Positions 1-8,947 of a DNA stretch of 13,490 nt are shown piece after piece. The notes beneath the pieces were generated by a model. It worked only from the letters and a program-made list of their open reading frames with translations, made no database searches and was not told where the DNA came from. The translations under genes were made by a program, and so were the position numbers. The DNA comes from Lunasporangiospora selenospora (Eukaryota > Mortierellomycota > Mortierellomycetes > Mortierellales > Mortierellaceae), in assembly GCA_015680635.1 (NCBI GenBank), contig JAABOA010000118.1:10899-24388 (forward strand), read 5' to 3'. Every line of letters starts with the position of its first letter. Within the stretch, counting starts at the first letter, position 1.

Positions 1-246
1 TACATGATGGTAGATATGGAAATGGTAGTGGTGCCCAACAATCGGTTGTTTCCGCGATAGCAAACGTCCTGATGAAATGTCTCCCCGCGAACCCAATTGG
101 ACCTAGACCATAAAAAAAATACGGCGAGGTGCCGAGCTGTCTTAGGAGAACATCTTTCGGATTTCGTGTAGACCGTCCTCGATCACGGAAAGCGTTGCGG
201 CTTTGCATCTTTGCATCTTTCCTTCTTTCTTTCACCCCTCCTTCTT

Positions 247-1302
247 TCATCCCCTTCCCCCTAATGTTCTGTGGTCCTGTGGGACAGGAAAAAAAAGGTT
301 GACATCTCTAGCATGATCATGTGCCGCGGAGGAAGCCAAGTGGTCCAGTGAGAGCAGTACAAAGAAAGTTATGCAACCCTCGGACCAAACACGAAACTCC
401 CACAGTCTCTCCGGCCGGAGGGACAAACACACGGCGACTGCGTAAAATAGAACAGAAGAATCACCAAACATCCGAGAGTATGAACAGTTCAGGCGGGGCA
501 AGGGCAATGGGAGGAAAGATTGATATGGTTGGGGGAGGAAAGATTGATATGACTGGGGGATCATGGTCCTCCTCTCTGTCCACACACATATACACACACA
601 CACAAGTCAAAGTGACGGTGTTCTGTTTTTCACTGTACCTGGGCCGACGGGTCCTCGAAGTGACGACAACGGTAATTGCGACGATCCGACTATTGACGTA
701 TCAACGGACATCTCGTTTGCTGTAAAAGACGAGAGGGACACCGTGTCTCGACACTGACTTCTCTCATCTGCTTCATTGCAATGACCGGCCTGCGCTTCTG
801 TCTCCGGAGTGTTGTCCGAAGTGGCGTACCGAGGCAGCTTCTGCTGATTGTCGAGCTGCAATAGGCGATGCTGGTGCTCGGTGGACAGAAGAGAGAAGTC
901 TTTTTCCAGCGCTTGACTGAACTGAATCCAAGATTGCATATAGTGAATGTCAATGTTCCTCCAAAGCGTATCAACAGCAGCATAATACCCTGGATGATGC
1001 CGAAAGCAGAAACAAAGGTTTCATGGTTAAAAAGGGTCCTTTTTTTTATTCATTTCCGCAACGAGTTGCGACATGAATTTTATTGCGACTCCGACAATGG
1101 TCTTACAGTCTTGACAAACAAGTGCACACGAGAGTCGGTCTGCATAGCTGAGAAGACTGGTAGAGAGAGGAGGTGTTGAGGTGCCGGACTTGTTGCGTTG
1201 GCGATGATGGGACGCATCTCCTGGAGTATCAAAGATCCTGACAAGGATCTCGTGTGGGAGAGAGAGTGCTGGCCGAGGCAGTGGGACGTTTCGTGATTCC
1301 AT
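247..1302 (-). CDS. F-box domain protein, spliced; 3' end uncertain
   Basis: The gene reads leftward from ATG at 1302-1300. Exon 1 is 1302-1107, and a GTAAGA donor at 1106 pairs with a CCAG acceptor ending at 990 (117-nt intron). Exon 2 starts at 989. The junction makes the Trp of the F-box: LPHEILVRIF (residues 15-24), a Ser/Thr-rich insertion (about 25-53), then DRLSCALVCQD plus WYYAAVDTLWRN (about 55-78). F-box proteins bind Skp1 and present substrates to SCF ubiquitin ligases, usually through a C-terminal repeat domain. No such domain is clear here. After exon 2 there are several options: read-through to a TGA at 609-607 (about 193 aa); a GTACAG donor at 638 joined to acceptors ending at 576 or 438, both in the same frame and running to TGA 249-247 (291 or 245 aa); or a further exon around 200-142. 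The exon 3 reading contains a protein-like stretch (RPERLWEFRVWSEGC). Exons 1 and 2 are solid; the rest is inference. Confidence 0.66.
509..551. repeat. Two-copy 19-bp direct repeat, period 24
   Basis: The 19-base unit GGGAGGAAAGATTGATATG occurs at 509-527 and again at 533-551. The 24-base spacing is a multiple of three. On the minus strand, in the frame proposed for the F-box exon 3, it gives a repeated Y-Q-S-F-L-P peptide, so it could be a small coding repeat. It could equally lie in an intron. Confidence 0.75.
581..604. repeat. CA/TA microsatellite
   Basis: A short run of alternating CA with an internal TATA (cacacacata, tacacacaca, then cac). It lies in the presumed second intron of the minus-strand F-box gene, where it reads as TG repeats just before a possible acceptor ending at 576. 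Confidence 0.7.
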
Positions 1303-2235
1303 GAGAGTGGGCCTTCACTTAGTTTGGCGTCTGTAGAAGAAGGGTAGAAGAGGGGGGAGGAGGGATGAAGGCTAAGGTTGGTTCTGCCTGAGATGGCTCC
1401 TTTCTTGCCTGTCACTGACCGAAGGTTGGGGTAAAAGGACAAAAGTGCGAGTGAGAAGGGCGGAGATACACAGTGAAGGAGAAGAGAAGGCAAAAAAAAT
1501 GTGGAGAAGTGGAGAAGTGAGGAGAAAAATAAAAGAGACGTGGCACGAGGGTTGGTGCGGACAATGGACTGCCCTTGGACAGTTCCAGTCGACAGACCGT
1601 CAGGCTCGTGCAAAGATCGCCTTGGCCAACGGGTGGCTTTTACTGGAGCCCTGTATCACCCTGACACGTTTCTTTTGTCTCTTGGGGCTCTGGCCTGTCC
1701 AGCATTCCATCAACCTTTCTCCATTCTCCATCATCAGCACCAATCACCATTAAGGGCACTCCCAGCATCTTTGACGCCCTGCCTTGCGCCTCATCTCCCC
1801 CAGCCCACCATTGAAAAATAATCTCTTCAAAGCCGCTTTACGTGTCGCATTTCCGCACGAGCACAGGAGTCAAGTCTTTAGTTCATCTCTTTTTTTATTT
1901 TCATTCCAGTACTGTCTGCGTTTGTTGGGTCGCTCATCCGGATAGAAGACTTGGACTCGAATCATCCTTCAGGGACTCCAGCAGATACTGGACATCGGTG
2001 CTCGTATTCCCCATTGTCTGAATCGTGGCATCTGTCAAGCCCTTCCCATTCCGGCGACTCGGGCATCAGAAGGGGCACAGCAAGAGCACAGGAACTTCCT
2101 ACTTTTTCGGGCCAACCTTGATCCAAAGACGCATCCAACGCCCCTTCCTGCTGTGCTAAAAGAGCATATATTTAACTCGATCCCAGATCAGATACTAAAG
2201 TCAACACGACGGCCAAAAAGAGAAGTTGATCAGCC
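1303..2235. other. Divergent intergenic region, F-box / EXS genes
   Basis: The region lies between two divergent starts and should hold both promoters. Bases about 1440-1540 are purine-rich on the plus strand, so pyrimidine-rich upstream of the minus-strand gene, matching the leaders of other genes here. The right part (about 1680-2160) has no convincing ORF, RNA gene or repeat. Open frames of about 100 codons here show no recognisable domain, and their composition follows the simple-sequence tracts. Confidence 0.6.
2164..2175 (+). promoter_or_regulatory. TATA-like element before the EXS gene
   Basis: The sequence GCATATATTTAA lies about 60 nt before the ATG of the EXS gene. It is the only good TATA-like match close to that start. 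The short distance would imply a very short 5' UTR, so it may be chance. Confidence 0.3.
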
Positions 2236-4271
2236 ATGGATATCGGCAACATCTTTGAGGAGTGGGACTTTTCAGGGAAGGTACCTCTGCCATACAGGGT
2301 CCTGCTGATGGGCTGTATTGGAATCTTTGCCTGGGCAAGCAATCTCCATATCTTGTCTCATCTTCGAGTCGATGTCGCCAACCTGCTATTCTCGAGCCCA
2401 CCATTACCGGGAGCTTACCGGCATCTACACCACCATGACCATCCACGGCATGTCCATTCAAGGGACAAACCGGTTGCTAAATCAACCTCCCTGGTGGTGC
2501 TTTACAGGACCATCTATGCTCTTGGTGGCATCTTTCTAGGCATGGTCCTCATTAATATGTGGATGTACAAATGGGTCGTCGCGGGATCAGGCGAGACCTC
2601 TGAAGCTGGGCAGTCAGGAAAGAAAGCGATAGCACATCCAATTGCTACCTCTGAAAGTCGAGGCGGTATGGGAAGCGGTGGCAATCCCAGAGCGGGAATC
2701 ATTGTCCCAATTATTGGGTACATGACTATTATCCTGTTGGTCTTTATCCCATTTAACATCTTATTCAAAAGGGAGCGTTTCAAGTTTCTAAGGTAATGGG
2801 CTTTATTATGATGTTTTAGGATGGAGAAGAAGAGGATGTGAATCAGCATGGTTCGCTAAACGATACTGGTCCAATGCTTCACCGTGTTGTTGTCAATCAA
2901 CCAAGGACATTTATAGGTCTATGAAAAAGGCCCTTTTCTCGAAGCTCAAGGCAGAAGTCACCTTTGCCGATGTAATTTTGGCTGATATTCTGACATCGTT
3001 CGCAAGAGTCTTTGGCGATCTAGCAGTCGCTCTTTGCCTTATGTTTTGGGATCGAGACGGTACCAGAACGGACGCATGCTATGGCAGCATACTGGTCCCT
3101 ATAATGACAAGGTAAGATTTGTTTTTGTTATTACAAAGTTTGATCCAACAACAAAGTTTCCCTTGTCATATTGATTGACCTAGTCCCTATCCATGATTAT
3201 GATCCACTGCTCCATCTAGCATTCCATACTGCATTCGACTTCGACAGTGTCTCTCCGAGTACATCGAGTCGAACTATACCACGGAGCGGCACTTGATGAA
3301 CGCTCTCAAGTATGCGTCTGCGTTTCCTGTCATCATTGTTTCTTCAATGCAAAAATCTGCAAAGACGGCTTCTATTCAAGGAATTGAATATAATGGTTAC
3401 TTTTCTGAGGGTTCACTCTTTCGTCTCTGGTAATTGAGCTTGATAGAAAAAGACAATCATCAACTAGATGCGTTTCCATACTCTTCCATACCTGACCCTT
3501 CGCTAACCGACACAAATTATGATATTTTTGGAACACCGTAGGCTCTTCTTTGTGGCGCTCAACTCGTTCTATTCATTCTATTGGGATATTTACCACGATT
3601 GGAATCTTGTCCAGGTACAGCCGATCGTAGGAAATCGTTACTCTCCCCTCGCTGATAGTGGTCATTCGCGGATGAACACGAGCCCACCTTCGCCAATCAT
3701 GTCCAAGAGCCTTTCAGGAACTATGATCGAGGCCGGGTCTGGGATTAATAGTGCAAACAAGAGTACCGCTAGCCCACCGTCATCAGGGTCAACCAATGGT
3801 AGCAGCGATCTAAAGACAGCTGGCACCGGAGGTACTGGAAACAGGGGCGAGAGCAGGTTCTTTGGTGGATTCAAGCGTCTGATGGCCTCAGTATGGCCGT
3901 CGCGGTTCAGTATGCGATCGTTCTTGCATTACGAGGATCCACTATTCTATTATTTCGCCGTCGTGCTCGACTTTTTGCTCCGCACAACATGGATGTTGAA
4001 AGTGGTGTTGAATATTCAGATTGAAGAGTACGATGGAGGCGTCTTTGCGATGGAATGCCTAGAGGTTTTTCGGCGATGGATTTGGGTCTTGTTCAGACTC
4101 GAGTCAGAGATGGTAAAACGAGCTGGATTCATGGAGCCATCAGGGCCGCTGCCTTCAGGAGTACTTGGGGGTGGAGGAGGGACAGGACATATGGACTTGA
4201 ATGGCTCGGGCGAAGTCCTTCACGACGGCAGCATTCTGGTGTTGGAGGACCTTGAATTATGGCAGAAATAG
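2236..4271 (+). CDS. EXS-domain membrane protein, Erd1-like
   Basis: Four exons (2236-2792, 2917-3111, 3220-3429, 3542-4271) give 563 aa. The introns are 124, 108 and 112 nt with GTAATG, GTAAGA and GTAATT donors, and each junction restores a codon (R186, S251, W321). The start sits in a good context (cagccATGg). The protein belongs to the EXS family (Erd1, Xpr1/Syg1 C-terminus). Diagnostic stretches are PYRVLLMGCIGIFAWASNLH (about 19-38), TFADVILADILTSFARVFGD (201-220), IPYCIRLRQCLSEY (252-265), NALKYASAFPV, ALNSFYSFYWDI, and a C-terminal FLLRTTW...VFRRWIWVLFRLESE (465-510). Hydrophobic segments lie at about 20-41, 85-112 and 153-176, with more in the EXS core. There is no SPX domain, which favours Erd1 over Xpr1/Syg1. 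Yeast Erd1 is a Golgi protein needed for retention of ER and Golgi residents and linked to phosphate recycling. At 563 aa this is well above yeast Erd1 (about 360), because of Ser/Gly/Thr-rich insertions at about 117-152 and 355-425 and a Gly-rich tail. Confidence 0.88.
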
Positions 4272-5401
4272 AAAGGAATGTAAAAGCAGTCCACCTTCCC
4301 ACTCTCAATAGACCATAAAATGGGATACAAATGAGCCGTTTTGACACCCTTTTCAACCTTTTCCATCCAATTGGCAGTCCATGCTCTTTCAAGGGGGATA
4401 AAAGCAATTCGCAGTCCGCAGCCTTTTGAGCTCCTTTGTGTTGACACGAGTTGAGAGCTAGTTAGCAATCCTCCGGGTAGGAATGGACGGTCAAACCTTT
4501 GGTTTGATTAGACTACCAGACACTACATCTGCCTTCGGGCCAGATCGTGTTAAGGCATCCGTCTTGGCTTGCTGGTGACAGCACCTTGACATCTTATCAC
4601 ATACTTTTTTTTTAAAAGAAAAAAAAGGCGAAGAGAGAAAAAAAGAAGAATGGATTACCAATTTTCGACAGGTTGCTAAGTCTGTACACTCCTGAGCACT
4701 GGGAATCATGGGGTAGGTGAGGATCAACCGCTTGCTCCGTAGTAAATGCTAATTCTCTCCTCCTATTCCTAGTAGCTCATGTGTCCCTTGTCTTTAATTC
4801 TAGGTACTGCAGGAAGACCGAGATAGAGTCATTTGACCATTCGTGCTGATGCGACTCTGGCAGCTCCCTCTTATTTTTATTTTTTTTTATGGATTTTCAA
4901 ACTTCCGAGCGCCATGAAGAGGCAGATTTCCCTTTTTGCTATCTTTGACACTTCGTGACAAAGGCATGCAGACCCCCCCCCCTAGCTCAGGCGAAGCAAA
5001 TTGAAAGACAAAGGGGATCTACAGAGAGAAATTTTTGCGCACGCTCCAATGGTACCTCCACCCCTTTTGACCGGCTGACCAGCACTGACCCGTGGGCATG
5101 ACTCTGAAATCCCCTCAAAGTCAGATTTACTGTCCTTGCAGCAACTTTACTCCCCGTGCCTCGACGCCGCGTTGCCCCTTTATTTTTGTTGTTTTTTTTC
5201 CCTTATTCTCCCCCCCCCCAGGACCTTTGACACACTCTTTCTTTCTTTTCTTTCTCATCCTCTATATTCGACTCTCAACGTCCCACCTTCGTCCTTTATT
5301 TTTCCCTTCCAGGACTAACCGACCTCGGCCAAAGCGCCCAAGTACCGGACTTAACACCTGTATCAAAGAGAGAGATCGAGAGAGTGGATACGTTTTCAAC
5401 A
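4272..5401. other. Intergenic region and MscS gene leader
   Basis: No gene is supported here. The left part should hold the 3' UTR of the EXS gene. There is an A/T-rich palindromic patch near 4606-4626 (T-run then A-run), two C10 runs (4973-4982 and 5210-5219), and a T-rich run near 4872-4888. From about 5160 to 5330 the plus strand is strongly pyrimidine-rich with CTTT and TTTC repeats, the usual look of a leader before a start in this window; the MscS ATG follows at 5402. A long open frame through 5092-5568 reads this pyrimidine tract and has no family resemblance. Confidence 0.6.
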
Positions 5402-7363
5402 ATGAATTCAACAGACCCAACCGCTACGCCGACAACGTCAATCCCTACGTCTGCGCCAATGGTACTTGGAATTTGATATTGCCCTCGACCTTTCGGCTCT
5501 GGGATGCTCTGCAGCTGGATTCCTATTACTCGCCCTGTATAAATCCAGTTGATACTTCAAGCAACTAAACTCTCATCAACATCCTTTATAACCATCTCTG
5601 GATTAGGCGCCAGTGACGGCAGGGTTTATCATCCTCGGTGTAACCGTAGGCTCGATCATTCTACATTTGATCCTAACCTTCGTGTTCAAGTATCTGGCAA
5701 AGAAGACCATTTGGCAATTTGACGATGATATCGTCAAATACTGGTAAGCCAGAGTGAGAGGCATTGGTCCGAATGCCATGACATCAGTCGACTTTCTTTC
5801 TTTCTTTGGCTTGACTTTGAGGATTATTTTTCTGACGCACAAGATAATGCATCCCATCTTTATTCAAACCCATGCAACTAGCAAAAGACCGACTTTTATA
5901 ATGTTTCCAATTATCGCCATACTTATCACTATCCAATTGGTGACCTTACCCGTCGGCGTCTTTGGGGTCTTTAATCATGCCTTGATCATCATTTTGATCT
6001 TTACCATTGCATACTTGGTTGTCATGGTGATCAAATGTGCTTCTTTGGCCGTGGGTCGAATCAATTCTCATCTCAAGGATTCAGAACCGAAACGAGCACG
6101 CGAAGTCGAGACCCAGATTGTGGTGATGACCAGGATCGTTCAAGGGTTGGTATGGTTATTAGGTTTGGCAGGGATTGCAATGACCTTTCCGAATGCGTGG
6201 CAAGTCGGCGTCTCATTGTTGGCTAGTGCCAGTGTGTCGGCGCTGCTGTTGGGCTTTGCAGCGAAACCGTCTATCGAGGTAAATAAAGGATTTCCATTGG
6301 AAGACACATTTAACCAAAAAAACAAAAAACAAAAGTTGTTCTTGGAGAAGAGGACAAAGAAACTAAACTCTTTATTTCATTCCTTCTTTTAGAATGCATT
6401 TGCAGCGCTGACAATTGCGTTGACCCAACCATTCTTGTTGGAGGATCAGGTCATGGTGAATGAAGATGTTGGACATATTGAAGAAATTCAGTCGCAATAT
6501 GTGATTGTCAGGACTTTGGATGAACGAAGACTGGTCGTTCCTTTGACATGGTTCCTTGGAAACGTAAGAACAACTTTGATAGACACCCTATTACGCCTTG
6601 GTCGGAAATCTGATTGTGTTTGTGTGGATGAAGATGTCCATCAATACTAACCCTTCACCTACAGATATTTCAAAACTGGTCCAGGAACTCGAGTCGCCAG
6701 ATTGCAGAATGCAAGGTCTATGTCAACTATGGGGCTCCTATCCCACGGATCCGTCATGCGTTCCTGAAATTTGCTCGAGGTCATCCACTCTACGATGGTC
6801 GCCATTGTTCCTTGCTTGTTTCTGATTGCACTGCAGGGACGGTTGAACTAAATTGCCAAGTGAGTGTCAGGAACGCCATGGATGTCATTCAAGTAACCAG
6901 CGATGTACGTGAGGCCATGGTCGAATTTGTCTCAACAGGAAAAATTACCACCTTGGACCTGGAGAAGAACGAGAAGGAGGACATTGAAGACTCTGAAGGC
7001 CTGGTCGGAGGAGGAGGAGGAAAAGGAGGAGGGACTGTGGGTCGAGTTGCTTTGGCAGGATTGACTTTGGAAGACGGCATTATGGGAAGTGGAAGCAAGA
7101 CCTATCTAGCAGAAACATTGTCGAGCATGCGAGAAAGAGAAGCGACAACCAGTATTTCGGCGTCTATGGCAGCATCAGGACATGGGACAGGAGACGCTGC
7201 GGGCGAAAGGCGGGCAAGGGAAGATGAAAAGGCGATATGGAAGGCCATCACTGTTGCAGGCGCAGGCGCAGGCGCAGTAGCGGCCGGAGGTGCGAGTAAT
7301 AATGATAATGGAATAGGCAATGATGCAGGTGCAACCCATGTAGTAATTTCGCCTGAGGTCTAA
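5402..7363 (+). CDS. MscS-type mechanosensitive ion channel, bacterial style
   Basis: Five exons (5402-5461, 5607-5743, 5882-6278, 6393-6563, 6665-7363) give 487 aa. The introns are 145, 138, 114 and 101 nt. MscS channels open under membrane tension and release solutes. Hydrophobic segments lie at about 23-47, 70-93, 97-117 and 147-167. The pore helix with its Ala/Gly/Ser pattern is SLLASASVSALLLGFAAKP (177-195). The beta domain follows: NAFAALTIALTQPFLLEDQV (199-218), VGHIEEIQSQYVIVRTLDER (224-243), LVVPLTWF, IFQNWSR (256-262). Next comes an alpha/beta C-terminal part with DCTAGTVELNCQVSV. The last ~130 residues are low complexity (acidic, Gly-rich, Ala/Gly-rich). No EF-hand is seen, unlike the fission-yeast Msy1/Msy2 type. 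The DERRLVVP and FQNWSR blocks resemble bacterial MscS homologues. Exon 1 (20 residues, Thr/Pro-rich) is the least certain part: its donor is GTACTT and the start has no conserved match. Confidence 0.87.
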
Positions 7364-7398
7364 ATTTCCATGTCAAAGATCACGTACACGTACAAATG

Positions 7399-7404
7399 AA
7401 TAAA
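7399..7404 (+). promoter_or_regulatory. Polyadenylation signal AATAAA, MscS gene
   Basis: A canonical AATAAA lies 36 nt after the MscS stop codon. The next gene starts at 7562, so the 3' UTR must be short, or the two transcripts may overlap. Confidence 0.5.
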
Positions 7405-7561
7405 AAACGTTATGATTTGCATTCCAGAGATCAACCTTCGATCCTTTTACTCTACCAAACTTGGGAGCAAGACGGCCATCCACGAGAAAAGAGGCTTGAA
7501 GAGTTCATTCAAAAAGGGAAAGAATCAGAACACAGCATTTCGGGAAAAAAAGAAAGAAGCC

Positions 7562-8943
7562 ATGGCAACAGAAGATTCACAGAAAAAGATTCGTGGTCTG
7601 GTCGACTTGGCCTTGACCTATGTTGTCGAGCCCCAGCCTGTGAGTGTCCCAGCCGTCCCCGACACAATGGACGAGCTGGTAGCACAGGTACAGTCAGGAT
7701 TGAAGATCGAGTCGGACAATAGTGACAAGGATGAACCCTGGGATAGTGAAAACTTTAGCCAGCGACTCGGTGAGTACTTCTTTCTTTCGGGACTATTATT
7801 CTTGACCAAACTATCAAACGGGATCCAAAGGCCAAGGCTCCTTTCTCACTTTTTTTTTTTTTTTTTAAAAAAAAAAAATTCTCTCCGTCTCGTCTTACAC
7901 CGTCGACTTTTTGAACACCAGCTGGACTTGGACAGATTATCTCTAATGATGTCACCAAGACGGTCATTGCCTGCAAACCACCAGCAGATCCTGTGGCGGC
8001 CATCGGTATGGTCGATGCTCTGGGCGAATCATGTTTCCGACTTGCAGGATTTGTGGACGCTATCCCTGTCAAGACTGCGGGACAGACCTATAAGCTTGAG
8101 ATCCAAACTATCGCCAACGAGATCTTTTTGGGTGTTGCAGTTCTGATGAACGAGTTTTTGGATGAACCAGTCGAGAAAGTGGCCCAGCTTCAGCAACAAA
8201 AGAATTTTACTCTGGACACGACACCGGCAGCGACCACTAAAGCCCCAAAGGAGGCCGCAGGAATTGATAAGCAGTACTTGGTCAAGACAGGCATCGTTTG
8301 GGAAGCATGTACTGCATTGGAAAAGGCGAGCCGATCAAACAGTCAGGCTGTGGCCAAGAAATGGGATGGACTGGTAGCCATGCTTGATGATGCCATTTCG
8401 GAAGTTCAGGAGATGATTGACAGCAACGACGACAAGGATGGAGCTGCCAATGATAATGATGATGATGAGAGTGGAAATGAAAGCGATGATAGCTGGAACG
8501 ACGACGAAAAGTTGACCGAAAAAGAGAAGCAGCTTTGCATCAAGTCCAATGCAATGTTGAAGTTGACACGGCTCTTGCTCAAGAAACTGAAGCAGCGTTG
8601 TTTAGATACCGCTCCAGCCCTCTCCTTGTCTGCATCTACACCATCGCCCACAACTGAAGCAGAATCAGTAACATTCCGGCCGTCAGATCTGGCAAGGATG
8701 TGGGATCAGCTCCATATCCGTGCAAAGGAGGTAACGGCGCTCTCGGACGAAATCGCAACATCGCTCTATGGTCCCCAAGACCAAGAGGCAGTCTCCGGAC
8801 TGTTGAAGGATCTGAACTGCAAGGATCACGAGTGCATCTTGTTGGGCAGAGTGTTTGTCCGTGGTCAGGTCGAGCATGAAAAGTGGATGGATATGTGTGA
8901 AGCCCAGTTCAAAAAGATTCTTGAGAAGCCACTTTCTGCCTAA
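7562..8943 (+). CDS. GCIP / cyclin-D1-binding protein 1-like protein
   Basis: Two exons (7562-7769 and 7922-8943) give 409 aa. The 152-nt intron has donor GTGAGT and acceptor CCAG, and the junction codes A70. The protein matches the GCIP family (CCNDBP1/DIP1/HHM in animals), an HLH-like adaptor reported to bind D-type cyclins. Conserved-looking blocks are ADPVAAIGMVDALGESCFRL just after the junction, TGIVWEACTALEKA (192-205), a following amphipathic helix (VAMLDDAISEVQEM), an acidic stretch rich in D/N/E (about 237-268), then a helix with KLTRLLLKKLKQR. The ATG at 7562 has a strong context (gaagccATGg). An in-frame upstream ATG at 7412 would add 50 basic residues without family resemblance. 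The fungal function is unknown; family membership is inferred from pattern, not alignment. Confidence 0.8.
7850..7878. repeat. T17A12 tract inside the GCIP gene intron
   Basis: A run of 17 T (7850-7866) is followed at once by 12 A (7867-7878). It is a near-perfect inverted repeat without a loop and sits in the middle of the intron 7770-7921. The T-run cannot be the polypyrimidine tract of the acceptor, which is 43 nt further on. The homopolymer lengths may be inexact in the assembly. Confidence 0.85.
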
Positions 8944-8947
8944 TAAA
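8942..8947 (+). promoter_or_regulatory. AATAAA overlapping the GCIP stop codon
   Basis: The sequence TAATAAATGA starts with the stop codon at 8941, so a canonical AATAAA overlaps it. If used, the 3' UTR would be only some 15-30 nt. Other A-rich signals follow at 8947-8956. Confidence 0.35.

Noticed and set aside
1080-1613. 177-codon minus-strand open frame overlapping the F-box exon 1
   Set aside because: It covers the F-box exon in another frame and runs into its purine/pyrimidine promoter tract. The F-box frame has clear family motifs and this one has none.
5092-5568. 158-codon plus-strand open frame before the MscS exons
   Set aside because: It reads the pyrimidine-rich leader (Phe/Pro/Ser/Leu bias), is out of frame with the MscS exons and matches no family pattern.
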